Assembly (NCBI GenBank): GCA_002914845.1
Contig: JXTC01000008.1
Span: forward strand, 590,891 to 654,890
Length of the DNA stretch: 64,000 nucleotides
Reading direction: 5' to 3'
DNA from: Trema orientale
Lineage: Eukaryota > Streptophyta > Magnoliopsida > Rosales > Cannabaceae
The notes under the pieces were generated by a model. It did not search any database, was not told the origin of the DNA, and was given only the letters and a program-made list of their open reading frames with translations. Below are positions 22,885 to 34,302 of the stretch, in pieces (the first letter of the stretch is position 1; every line of letters starts with the position of its first letter). Made by a program: the position numbers and the translations under genes.

Positions 22885-25330
22885 ACAAGTAATGGTACTT
22901 CTGTGAATATATATATATAATGATATAGCTAGCTATATGTAGCTAGTTTTTCATTGTATTAATAATTCAATACATATGTATGTGACTATATATTTGGAAA
23001 ATTATGAGGTTGATGACGTTTCCTAACTATATAGGAAGGCATCTTTAAGACCTTTAGGCTTTTACGTGTGCGCTAGCTTTAGCTTTTCCCCTTTCAAACT
23101 TTGTTTTTTGTTTCTTAAGTGACTGCTACTGTCTATTATGTATTTTTCAACTTTATCAGTTTTAAGTAATGTTTAACAGTCTATTCCATAGAATAATGTG
23201 CATATTTTTCTTTCGGAGTATTTAATATATAAATATAAATCTTTCCCTTTTCCTTTTGGCTCTGACGAATACTGCTTCTTTGTATGGCTGATAACCGATA
23301 AGACATTCCATGATTTGGGGATCCCACACTGTGTGCCGTGGGTTTATACAATCTTCTCATATTTGGACCGACTTTATGTTTAACAGTATTTCAGACAGAT
23401 CAGGAAAAAGAGAAAAGCTAGCTCAGATCATGTTATATGATACATTCTTAATTTGATACATATATACATAAATATATATATAAATCCATATTCATCGCTG
23501 AATAAATAAAATAACACTATCATATATTATATGTTCTATGTGAAATCACCAACTAATCCTTAATGAATTTGGTGCTGTAGAAATTTTTTTAGTAAATATT
23601 ATACACATTAATATATATATATATATGTATATAGACATGACAAATCTAAAAGGAGATATAATTTGCACCCAGTTTGGATAAACATGGCGAAACTTAATTA
23701 ACCATAAAAGGGAAATTAATAATTCATAGAATTCGGTAAAATTAAAGCATGCATGTTTTTGCAGATGATCAGAAATTGCAGCTGATACCTTGAAATCCAC
23801 ACACACAAAAAATTAAAAAAAAAAAGCGCAAAAAACAATTCTTTTCTTGAGATATTGACAATTACTGTATAGGATTTTCCGATATCTCTTATGATACCGA
23901 ACCAACAATCAAGCAAACATTCTTCACGGAGTACTGACTACACTTTAACCTATGTAAACAGCTTTATATATATGACAACCGAAAAAGATCAAACTAACAA
24001 AAAAAAAAAAAAATAAAGAAAATACCTTAAGGAATATTTATAGCACTTTTAATTATATATTTTTTGAAACCTCAAACCTATAGCTAGCTTTGGTGGCTAT
24101 TTTGTCTTTTGGCTTAACTAATACTTACGATACTGATTACTGGCTTATAAAGCAAAAACCAGCTTGGGGATTGTGTCATTGTAACCTTAAAACGTGCATA
24201 TAATAATTACGTAATTAAAAGTTTACTTAAGTGTTCAAGTTAAGCAACTTAATAAAGTAATTTGTCACTCCTTAATTAATTACACATTTCACGTACGTAG
24301 GTACCTCTCACCATAATAACACGTTAAGCAACCGACAAAAGTCTAAAGTAGTAATTACGTTATAATTAGGACATCCTCATTCATGACTTTCTGCTTTTTT
24401 GTCTCTTTAATTAATTATAATTAGATGTGACTCACTCTAAGCATTTTGCTCCTGTCATGCTGACTCGATCACTCCAAAACCCTAGTTTTCACACCCAATA
24501 ATTATGAACGATCATTTTCTCCACAGTCAATTTATGACACTAATATATATATTTATTTATTTACATATGAATATGTGGTACCATATATGCTGGGATTTAT
24601 TGTACCACTTGAGGGGTTTTTCTTTTTTCTTTTTTTTTTTATTTATACATATCAAATATTATCGACTAGTATTTACAACTGGTCGTAAAATGAGCAGGAA
24701 TAATAATACTGGCACAAAAAACAGATACATAAATACAGATAGGAAAGAAAAGGAAAAAAAAAAGAAAAAGAAAAAAAAAAGTGATCATAGAAAAACTGGA
24801 TAGAGAGAAATGTTGTCCTGAGGGATGGGGCTGAGCGTACAGAATCTGAAACGTCAAATCATGCAGTTGGTGTTTTGGATGGATATGTGGCTTTTATTAT
24901 TTCTCTCTCTGTAAGTGGGTCTCTTGTCCAAAAGATAGATAGGTGGATCTTACTTTAGTCGCATAGCTTTTGCAAAAACACCAATTAATATGTCTGGATT
25001 CGGACTGTCATGTCACATAGAACTCATATGCAGCTGAGGGGAAAGATATGAATGTTTATTATGTACTCATCTATTTATACATGACTTCGCTAGCGGAACC
25101 AGTTTGCGTTCTTACATCATAATCGTATCATAGTAGCGTAATAGACAAATACAAGTACCGAAATAACAAGTGTGTTAGTTTATATATCGTAAAAAAAAAA
25201 AAAAAGTGTGTTCGTTAAACTTATTTTTATAAATTTTTTTTAAAGGATGAAAAATAGAAAACTTGCGTTACCATCTAATAACTAGCAGGTTGTTTGTACC
25301 ATTGAACTGGTTCAAAGTTTGGAGAAGTAC
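22885..25330. other. Downstream flank of the YABBY gene
   Basis: AT-rich sequence with TA microsatellites (22908-22920, 23605-23630). I find no gene, RNA gene or transposon domain. AATAAT and similar A/T words within about 100 bases of the stop codon could serve as the polyadenylation signal, but none stands out. Confidence 0.5.
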
Positions 25331-25626
25331 ATATAGGGTGAATTGTAAAAAAATACCTTCAAGTTTGAGAATTCTGTAGTTTAAACCTTAAAATTTAGAC
25401 TCTACAAAATAATACACTAAGATTAAGAACTTCTAAAAATTAATATCCTGAACTGACTTTCTGATTAATTTTAGTAACAAAAAAATAATAATATCTTATA
25501 TTAAAACTGGATTAATCCTTATTATTCTCCTTAATTTTGAGGATATTTTTATCTTTTATCAGTTAAAGTTATTCAAAAAGTTAAGTCAGTGTATTAATTT
25601 TTATAAATTCTTAATCTCAAGGTATT

Positions 25627-27791
25627 TGTCACGACCCAAACCCCGGGCCAGTGGCAGAAGGGAAATTTCACTAGAATTAAAAATTTCTTAATTTATTTAT
25701 TTTTTTAAATCTAAAAAGTTTTGAATTTTTAAAATAGTCCACTTAAGAAAAACATTTAGAATTCCAATCAGTGAATCTATCCCACAGTTCGTAGTCACCA
25801 ATAAATATAGACTAAATAATTATTAGAAAAACTACACTCAAATAGTTAATCAAGTATCATCATTCACGCCTCAACATCAAGTACTAGTATGATATATATA
25901 GTTTACAAACATATTCAAAGGTAGTATACTTGGTTCAAACGCTAGTATAATCCATTTATTTAACAAGACATAAACACAAGTCTTAAATCCATACTGCTAG
26001 CATTATCAAGTCACAAACTACAAGTAAAAGATAGCCTCTTAATCCGCTTATTGGTCACCAATGTCACACTAGATACCACCTGTGGAGAAAATAGGGGGAT
26101 GAGCATAAGATGCCCAGTAGGTAACTCAATTACCTTTTTGGGAAAACTTTTTTAAAATTCTCAGAACACCTGCATAGTTAGTAGTTCTGGAAAGCATTTT
26201 ATAAATTTTAAGCATTCAAAACATATATAGAAAACCAATATAGGAAATCATACTAAAAACCAAAACCAGATATCAAGGTCAAAATATATCGAAAACTATG
26301 ATAAAACAAGTATAATGCATATCACATAAATCAACATATTACATGAGCTCTCATCCTCTCATCACGACTAGAGCAACTTATACTATACGTATTGAGTGCT
26401 CCCTGCTTGATATCTATCTCTGGAGACTGGAGGGATACCCGTGTGTCTAATCCTACCGAGCCGGATGGACACCGAATGCCTATACCTACCAAATAGAGAT
26501 AGTCAGAAAACAAATCCCACACAGATTTATGGGCTTTCACCGAGGGCGAGTGTACTAGTCCGCCCACTACAACACCGCGATACCTAAGATGACTCTCATA
26601 TATGATCCTATGAAATGTGTAATATGTGAAGTCTCAAACAACCATGCAGTGGTTTAACATTCTAGACATACTCATAAAGATCCATTTTGTGCTCTAAAAA
26701 TTCGGCAGTATATTGCCTATGATTTAATCAAAGACAAAAATAAAACTTGCACAAAATCACATGAGAAATATCCAGAGCAGTCCACAATGTCTCACAAATC
26801 CACAATTCACCAAAATAATTATTCAAAATATTTAATTCAATTAAATCACAAAATTTTACTTTTTCACAATATATTCTAATTTTTATGAAAAACAATAGAA
26901 AAAAAGGCAATTGGATCCTCTACCTCGATTAGGTAGCAATATAATGCTATGGAGTGCGTTTGGCGATCGTTTGGAGGGTCGGAGGTCGTTTTCAAATCTT
27001 TGATCGCTTGCTTTGAAAATTTGATTTTCCAAGGAAGCTTTAATTCGTGAAATGGACCTTACCACTGAATTCTTTGCACCCAAAATAACTAGGTTAGATA
27101 TATAATTCGTCTGATTTGGATTCGGTCGAACTCGGGCCCACGACACACAAAATGAGGTAAATCTGAGCTATTCGATTTCGTTTTTTGTACCCGCCACCAA
27201 ACATAGTCAATATATATCTATTTTTTCACCATTTTACACATACATCACAAATATGACATCAATCTTACAATCTAACGGTCCGATAAAAAAGTTAATGTTC
27301 GAACTAAAATGCTCAAACTGTTCAATAATGGCAGAAATCAATCCAGGCAACTTCAAGTTAAGAGATATATACCATGTGATTCCTGTCGTCAAGATGAATT
27401 CGGGAAGCCCAAGCTTGTGGCCTGAAGTGGCCGAAATCGTCGCCAGAATTGAATTTTCTCTGCGGCAGTTTTTAGTTTCCTACCCGTGAACGGTGGCTCC
27501 GGTGGTCTTGGCGCTTCAGTGGCGAGTTAGTCTTAGCAGCGTGCTTCCGATCCGGTGGTTAATGGTGGTTGACGACGAGTGAAGCAGCGGCGGCCGTGGT
27601 CTCTCAGTTTTCGACGTTAATGGCTTCTCTATTGTTTTTTTTTTTTCATTTCTGCCAAAGTGAGGGAGTAAACGAGAGGGAGAGGAGAGAGAGAGAGAGA
27701 AAGAAAAGTCCGACTTTTCAAAATAGGAGTGGATCCCACACCAAAAATAAAATAAAATAAAATATATAATAAAAAAGAATGGGTTTTTACA
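25627..27791 (-). repeat. 3' LTR of gypsy element
   Basis: It starts TGTCACGACCC and ends GGGTTTTTACA on the plus strand, and aligns along its length with 34303-36466. Inside are a GA-rich tract (about 27660-27710) and, before it, a GC-richer leader-like island (27400-27600), the same order as in the LARD LTRs. Confidence 0.92.
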
Positions 27792-27804
27792 CCCTCCCCT
27801 CCTT
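27792..27804 (-). promoter_or_regulatory. Polypurine tract of gypsy element
   Basis: On the minus strand AAGGAGGGGAGGG abuts the 3' LTR start TGTAAAAACCC. It is nearly identical to the tract of LARD copy 1. Confidence 0.82.
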
Positions 27805-27808
27805 AAAA

Positions 27809-27827
27809 GAATTTCGTCCCGAAATTC
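27809..27827. promoter_or_regulatory. 19-nt palindrome at the polypurine tract of gypsy
   Basis: GAATTTCGTCCCGAAATTC, 8-base arms with a 3-base loop, beginning 17 bases inside the LTR boundary. LARD copy 1 has the identical sequence at the identical distance (2195-2213). Confidence 0.65.
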
Positions 27828-27899
27828 AATTCTGAAATTTAATTACATGTCTAGGTTTACAATACAGCAAGGAAATCACAATACAACTTCTAACTGAAA

Positions 27900-28430
27900 G
27901 GTAAACAAATGAGGGTACTTTTCGTACATTTCAGTTTCAAGCTCCCAAGTAGCCTCATCTTCCTTGTGATGTTTCTAGAGTATCTTGACAAGTGGTATCT
28001 CTCTGTTGTGAAGCATTTTCAACTCTCTTACCAGTATACGAACAGGTTGCTCTTCATAAGATACATTCTCTTGGATCGGCACGTGCTCATATTGAATAAC
28101 ATATGATGGGTCAGCTATATACTTCCTCAATATTGAAACATGAAACATGTTATGCACGTGTCCCAATTGTGTAGGTAAATTCAAGTGATAAGCCACTGGT
28201 CCAATTCTTTTAGTGATCTCAAAAGGACCAATATACCTTGGACTAGCTTTCCCTTAATTCTGAACCATGTAATGCCATGCCTTGGAGTCACTTTTAGGAA
28301 TACATAATCATAGGTTTCGAATTCTACCTCACGTCTCTTAGGATCGGCATAGCTTTTCTGATGACTTTGAACTTCCTTGAGCCTTTCTTGAATATTTTTA
28401 CTCTTTTTAGTAGTCTCCTCAATCAATTCA
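27900..28430 (-). pseudogene. Gypsy integrase C-terminus with chromodomain-like tail
   Basis: Frame 28426-28250 gives the integrase C-terminal core (QERLKEVQSHQKSYADPKRR, then DYVFLKVTPRHG). Frame 28196-27975 follows with NMFHVSILRKYIADPSYVI, ENVSYEEQPVRIL and NREIPLVKIL. After one stop at 27975 the same frame still reads EDEATWELETEMYEKYPHLF down to about 27905. That ending is typical of plant chromovirus polyproteins, where the chromodomain directs insertion to heterochromatin. Confidence 0.85.
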
Positions 28431-28964
28431 GGTCCAAGAGTGACATGTTCTTCAGGTTCTACCCAACATAATGGTGATCTACAGGGCCTTCTATACAGTC
28501 CTCATATAGAGCCACACCCATACTAGTTTGTTAACTGTTGTTGTAAGCAAACTCCACTAAGAGAATATGGTCATCCAAGTTTCCACCAAAATCAAGTATA
28601 CAACAACAAAGCATGTCCTCAAGAGTCTGAATAGTTCTTTCAGATTGGCCATCTGATTCGGGATGATGTGCTGTACTGAGGTCCAACTGTGTACCAAATG
28701 CCTTCTGTAAAGCTTTCCAAAATTTGGAAGTAAACCTTGGGTCTCTGTTAGAAATCATACTTGAAAGGACACTGTGTAAACGAACAATATTTTCTACATA
28801 CAACTTATTGAGCTTGGTAAGTGAGTAGTCACTTCTAATCAGTATAAAATGTGCAGTCTTTGTTAACCAATTGACTATCACGTCCAAACTGCATCGTTCT
28901 TCCTTGAAGTCTTTAGTAGACGAGTCACAAAGAGTATGGCGATATTTGTTAAACTCCATAAAAT
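28431..28964 (-). pseudogene. Gypsy integrase catalytic core, cut by insertion
   Basis: Frame 28959-28531 carries LDVIVNWLTKTAHFI, DPRFTSKFWKALQKAFGTQL, HHPESDGQSERTIQTLEDML and VEFAYNNS, the gypsy integrase core. Compared with the family, the first catalytic Asp position appears as Glu (in MEFNK) and the second as Asn (in SNRDPRF), while the Glu in QSERT remains. The domain is cut off at 28965 by an LTR-like insert, and its N-terminal half resumes at 30609. Confidence 0.88.
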
Positions 28965-30608
28965 TGGAGTTATCTAGTGCTATTATACCTTAAGTTTTGC
29001 TATATTCTTATTTGAATAAAGTTGTTTCAAGTGTTTTTCTTGTTGTTTTGATGCTTTGTTTGTTTATGTTGATAGGAGAATAAAACAAGGGTATTTGATT
29101 TGAATTAAGGTAAATGTGTGCCTTAAAAATGGGTCTTTTAAATCATTAGAATTGAAATTGAATTCGATACAATCGTAATGCAACAAAAATAAGACAAATC
29201 GGAGCTCAAACGAAGAAATGGCGTACCTGGGAAATTGAGACGCCAAACCAGCGAAAAAGTGGCTCTACGGTGCCACTTAAAAAAGCACTGCAGCGCCAAA
29301 AGTGGCACCGCAATGCCAACTCTCGGGAAGTTTTGGCATCGCAGTGCCATCGCCATGCCCTGTGTCTTGAGTCAATAATTGATAGTTGAGATCAACTTTT
29401 TGACGATCCAAAAGTCCAAATTCGGCCTGTGTTAGATTTGCACGATCCACCTCTTTAAAACTCTATCTTTGGGGTTGAAAGAGGCATGTTGGGGTAGAGA
29501 AAAAGAGAGAATAGTAGCCATGGAAAGAGAGGAAGAAGAGGAAGAAGAAGATGAGGACATGCTCCAACTAACTCCATTTATTGATTTCGTTTACAACATC
29601 AACACCATAGTTTGTTCTTAACTTTTTCTCTTCATTTTCTTGAGAGTTTTTCTTTGTATTTTCCATATTTAGATAGTAGTATAGTTGAGAGTAAATCTTT
29701 GAAGGAGGATTCAAGAGAGCAAAAATCAAGTTTGGAGGAGGAGATTGATAATCTCCATGAACACTTTCAAGCTCTTCAAAGAGGGAGAATTCTAAAACTC
29801 TTTTCCTTTGATATTTATATTTCTTGATTCTATGGTATTAAAATACTATTGTTCTCAATTTATATTATGAACTAAATATTTCTTTGTCTAGTTTTACTCT
29901 GTGAACCAATCTTGAATACCGTGTTTGTTTATTTCTCTTCTATTTTATTAATCAAATCCATTATTGAGTTATTTATTTTACCTTGTGCTTATTGCTTCTA
30001 TTTAATTGATCACTAAATAGATTGTTGAATGAAACCTTTATAAACTTGGAAAGGGGAATTTAGGTTTGGACATAGGTAGAATAACATAAGATCATCTAAT
30101 GTGGGGTGAGTTTGTATGGGATAGGAATATACCTATGTGATTTGTGCAATCTTTGTGTGAGAATAACTAAACTTAATGAATCTAGTCAATTTATGTTAGG
30201 AGTAACATATTAGCTTGTCTAGGTATTTTCACTTATGTCTTGGAAAGGTGTTCGTGAATACATTCAAATTCTCAGTTAACAACTCTAGTGGATTAATTAA
30301 TGTAAGGGGAGAATTAGGATATTGTATTTTTAAAGAATGATTAGAGAATTAGTAAACCTAGACATTTTTCTTATTGCTTGCTTACATTTATTTTGGATGA
30401 TAGTGTAGTTTCTTTTGTTTTATTTCTTTAAAATCTATTTTTCGATTGTTTGGATAAAGTTAAGATTGACCAATTTTATTACTTAGCTTAGACTTAGTAA
30501 TCAATTCTCGTGAGTTCGACACTCTAACTCCTAAATCTATATTACTTGTGACTCTGTGCAATTGCACAGGAGTGTGTAAGTATAATTAATAGTTGCATAT
30601 TCCAACCA
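28965..30608. mobile_element. LTR-like insertion (probable solo LTR) inside gypsy integrase
   Basis: 1644 bases starting TGGAGTTATC and ending CATATTCCAACCA, so TG..CA with TGGA/TCCA ends. It is flanked by AAAAT (28960-28964) and ACAAT (30609-30613), a 5-base target duplication with one mismatch. Integrase coding sequence stops on one side and resumes on the other. The interior has no coding sequence. Its layout is shared with the solo LTR at 51837-53312 and with 53995-55030: a stretch with CTCGTGAGTTCGACACTCTAA near one end and a TTTGTTTGTTTATG-rich segment near the other. Confidence 0.7.
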
Positions 30609-31050
30609 ACAATCTTGTCCCACTTCCACTCTGGAATGGGTAAAGATTGTAGTAATCCAACTGACCTCTGGTGTTCTACTTTGACTTGCTGGCAAGTTAA
30701 ACACTTTGCTACATAAGTAGCTACATTCTTTTTCATGCCTTTCCACTAATGTTGTCTCTTTAAGTCTTGGTACATCTTACTACTACCGGGGTGTATTACA
30801 AATCTGTACTTGTGAGCCTTAGTTAAGATGGTTTCTCGAAGGTTAGGATCATTAGCCACTGCTAAATTTCCAATGAAAAGCAAATATCCTTCTCTGTTTG
30901 TACTCCAACCATCTAAATGTTCACCATTCTGAAGCTGGTTCCAAATTATACTTAATTCTTTGTCTTGCCATTGACTTTGTTGAATAGATTAAAGAAGTGA
31001 TGGTGTGACAACAATGTTGTTGAGGTGAGCTGTTTCCTCACCCTCTAAAT
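30609..31050 (-). pseudogene. Gypsy integrase N-terminal zinc-binding part
   Basis: On the minus strand the conceptual reading gives HKYRFVIHPGSSKMYQDLKR, then [19 protein letters not shown] and [12 protein letters not shown], that is the His and Cys pairs of the HHCC domain and the approach to the catalytic core. At least one stop (near 30748) lies inside. The reading ends where the 28965-30608 insert begins. Confidence 0.85.
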
Positions 31051-31519
31051 ACTATAAATTGTAGTCGCCAATTATAACTGAGTTTTTCCAATCATCAAAT
31101 ATTATTGCCACTAGAGAGCCATGCGGTTTTCTACTCAAAGCATCAGTTATAACATTGGCCTTACTAAGATGATACTATAAGTCAAAATCATTGTCCTCTA
31201 TGTACTTAACCCATCTTCGTTGCCTTAAATTCAGATTCCATTGAGTAAAGAGATATTTCAAACTCTTCTGATTAGAGAATCTTTTGAATTTTACACCATA
31301 CAAATAGCATCTCTAAATTTTAAGTGCAAAAATTATCACTGTAAGTTCCAGGTCATGGGTAGGATAGTTCTTCTTATATGGCTTTAACTGACAAGAAGCA
31401 TACACTATAACTCGACCATTCTGCATTAAAAGATATCCCAAACCCGTCTTCAAAGCATTGATATACACCACATAAGGTTCATTACTCTCAGGAACAGTAA
31501 GAACAAGTGTAGTTGTCAA
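31051..31519 (-). pseudogene. Gypsy RNase H
   Basis: Frame 31519-31313 has [20 protein letters not shown], then [20 protein letters not shown] and [12 protein letters not shown], the start of a gypsy RNase H. The first acidic catalytic position is Asn (INAL). After a stop at 31313, related sequence continues to about 31060 (RQRRWVKYIEDNDFDL, ANVITDALSRKPHG), including the ADALSRK-type motif that closes the domain. Confidence 0.88.
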
Positions 31520-31561
31520 ACTGTGCTTTAATTTCTTGAAAGCTTCTTCACAATTACTATC

Positions 31562-32525
31562 CTAAATGAATTTGACATCTTTCCTGGTCAACCTTGTCAA
31601 TGGTAATGCAACCCTTGAGAAATTCTGAACAAAACGACGATAATAGCCTACCAAACCAAGGAAGCTTCGTATCTCTATCACATTCTTCGGTCTTTCCCAC
31701 TTTAAAACGACTTCTACTTTAGCAGGATCGACTGAAATAACCTTTTGAGAAATCACATGCCCTAAGAATTTAACTTCTGATGTCTAGAAGTCATATTTTG
31801 ATCTCTTGTTATATAAGTGATGACTTCTCAAAATTTCAAGTACTATCCTCAAATGTTCAGCATGCTCTTCCTGAATCTTGGAATACACCAGGATGTTATC
31901 AATAAAAACAACCACAAAACGATCCAAATACGACATGAAATTTTGATTCATGAGATCTGTAAAAGCTGCAGGAGTATTCGTCAAACCAAAAGACATTACT
32001 AGAAACTCAAAGTGACCGTAACGAGTTTTGAATACTGTTTTTGGTATATCTTCCTCCCTTATCTTCAACTGGTGATAACCTCATCTCAAGTAAATCTTGG
32101 AGAAGAATCTTGAACCACCAAGTTGATCAAACAGGTCGTCTATCTTTGGCAAAGGTTATTTATTCTTTTTTGTCAGTTGGTTTAACTTCCTATAGTTCAC
32201 ACAAAGCTTAAAATACCATCAGCTTTCTTGGTGAACAAAACAGGAGCACCCAAGAAGAGGTACTACTCCAAATGATCCAACTATTCTCTCAATTCATTCA
32301 TCTCTACAGAGTCATGTGATAGGCTGGAATAGAAACTGGCTGGGCCCTAGGAATAAGGTCAATACAGTACTCGATCTCTCTACCTAGTGGTAGCCCTGGT
32401 AAATCCTCTGGAAATACCTCCGGACGTTCGCTCACCACTGATATCCATTGGTTTTGATCATCGGTTCTCAACTCGCCATCAATGGCAAACAAGTTCCCAT
32501 AACAACTCAAGTTTCTTCCTACCAC
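31562..32525 (-). pseudogene. Gypsy reverse transcriptase
   Basis: Three frames cover it. 32525-32304 is the segment before the domain (RPEVFPEDLPGLPLGREIEY, CIDLIPRAQP). After a disrupted stretch, 32068-31784 holds [28 protein letters not shown] and the active-site region FIDNILVYS, where the second Asp of the usual pair is Asn. 31756-31562 gives the thumb and connection part ([20 protein letters not shown]). Stops and a frameshift between the frames, plus the active-site change, make it non-functional. Confidence 0.9.
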
Positions 32526-32589
32526 CCAAATAGGCTTTCAGAACAGGACTTGGCTTTAAAGAATTCATTCGAGCTTGATATACCATAGG

Positions 32590-32895
32590 TTATCCATCAT
32601 CCAGAAAAAGAGTCACTCATTTGACATAACATTCAACAAAAGCTCGATACTTAGATAACTAATCCATACCGAGTGTTACATTAAATTGTCTCATTGGCAA
32701 CACAATTAAATCAGTAAGTAACTCTTTACCATCAATCACCGCATAATAAGATTTACACATACTAGACAAATCAACTACTCCACCCATAGGTGTTCCCAAT
32801 GTCAAGACATAATCCAATTCAGAAAATTCTAACCCCAATAATTGAACAAACAACAAGGATATGAATGAATGAGATGTACCAGTGTCAAACAAAAT
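32590..32895 (-). pseudogene. Gypsy aspartic protease
   Basis: Frame 32892-32659 starts in MFDTGTSHSFIS, with the DTG catalytic triad of a retroviral-type protease, and continues with LPMRQFNVTLGMD, where it meets a stop at 32656-32658. Beyond the stop the same frame keeps similarity for about 20 codons (LSKYRAFVECYV), so the stop is a nonsense mutation. Confidence 0.85.
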
Positions 32896-33291
32896 ATATG
32901 TCTAAGAGTGTGAAATACGAACCATACCATCAACAACACCTTGGCCAGTGTGTTCATTTGTACCATCGGTTCCAGAAACTATATAAGCTTGGTCAGTAGC
33001 TTTTCCCTTTCCTTTATTGCCTCTTCTTTATTTAGGACGGCTACTACTAGATCCTAGGCCACTACTACCATACCCACGCTCTCATTGACTCTGTGAAGTC
33101 TGGGGAATCTGGAAATTCTGAGCATAACCCTGGGGGTGGTACTGGTGCTGATAAGTTGCTAGAGATGAAAAGGCTTGGGGAAAACCCTAAGATTGTTGAG
33201 ACCTAGCCTGAGTGTTCTGGTGAGGAGTTGAACTAGAATAGCTTCTAAGTGGTCTTCCCTTAGAAAGAGGGGATTTTTGTAGATGATTGAG

Positions 33292-34169
33292 GCACTCATT
33301 CCTCTTATGGCTCTGCTGACCATAGTTGTAACACGTATAGGGACTAAACCTCCTTTTACCTGATGAACCACTACTAGTATAGCTTTCGTTGTTTGGTGAA
33401 CCTTGGGTAGACCACTATCCTCAGTTTCCCTTATTGGCATTCCTATCACTGCTTCTGTTCTTTCTGGCACTCTGCTCATTTTCTACAACTTCAGCTCGTT
33501 GGGCAACCAACACTACCTTAGAGAGAGTGGCGAATGACTGAATGGCAATGTGGTTGTGGATGTTTCGATTCAGACCATTCTTGAACTTCACAATTCGTTA
33601 AGTATCACTCACTGCTGGGCTAAGGGCAAAGCTTGCCAATTCTATGAACTCCATTAGGTATTGGTTCACTGTTCTATTTCCCTGAGTAAGTCTCTCAAAA
33701 TGACCAACCACTTCAGCTTGTTGATCATCATTTGCACAATATGCTTTGAAGAGTCCCTCAAATTCTTCCCATGTTATGCCTTCTACATTCTGTATAACCT
33801 CAATAGTCTCCCACCAATGGATAACATTTCCTGTCAAGCGAGGTATAGCAATACAACCCAAAACTCTCTAAGAGTACTAAGGTTCCGAAAGTGTCGTGTC
33901 ATCTCATGTAACCATGTGTTGGCAACTAGTGGGTCTGGAGTTTCATCATACTATCTAGGTTGAAGGGGCGTAAACTTCTAAAGATGGTCGACTTGATTGG
34001 GTTGATGCTTTTGCTGAGGTTGAGGTTGAGGTTGAGGTTGAGGCTGATAGGTGGGACCTTGCATCTCAAGAAAAGCATGACGCATTGCTGCTAAAAATTG
34101 GTTGAATTCTTATGGAACTGGAGGGGGCTCGGCACCAGGTTGGTACCTCGGAGCTCTCCAAAGAGGCAT
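33292..34169 (-). pseudogene. Gypsy gag
   Basis: Probable start ATG at 34169-34167 (MPLWRAPRYQPGAEPPPVP), with a stop after 19 codons at 34110-34112. A (QP)n region follows, encoded by a GGTTGA hexamer repeat at about 34015-34050. The capsid domain is in frame 33861-33598 (VIHWWETIEV, ITWEEFEGLFKAYC, LTQGNRTVNQYLMEF). A zinc knuckle lies at 33292-33333, reading CYNYGQQSHKRNEC, where the second metal position is Tyr. The gag precursor packages the RNA genome in this element class; this copy is broken in several places. Confidence 0.87.
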
Positions 34170-34283
34170 TTTTGAAAGTCTGAAACGATATACTAAACTA
34201 TTAGTGAGATAATAATGCATTTTTTCATAAAAACAATTTCAATCTAGTTTAATGGTGCTATGTTTGGGGTATTTAAATCTCCA

Positions 34284-34295
34284 GCTCTGATACCA
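34284..34295 (-). promoter_or_regulatory. Primer binding site of gypsy element
   Basis: Minus strand TGGTATCAGAGC, seven bases after the 5' LTR end, a perfect match to the usual plant initiator Met-tRNA primer site. Confidence 0.88.
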
Positions 34296-34302
34296 CAATT
34301 TT

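Noticed and set aside
29612..29827. 71-codon frame within the insert of the gypsy integrase
   Set aside because: It lies in the LTR-like insert, is short, and shows no domain beyond a coiled-coil-like Glu/Lys segment.
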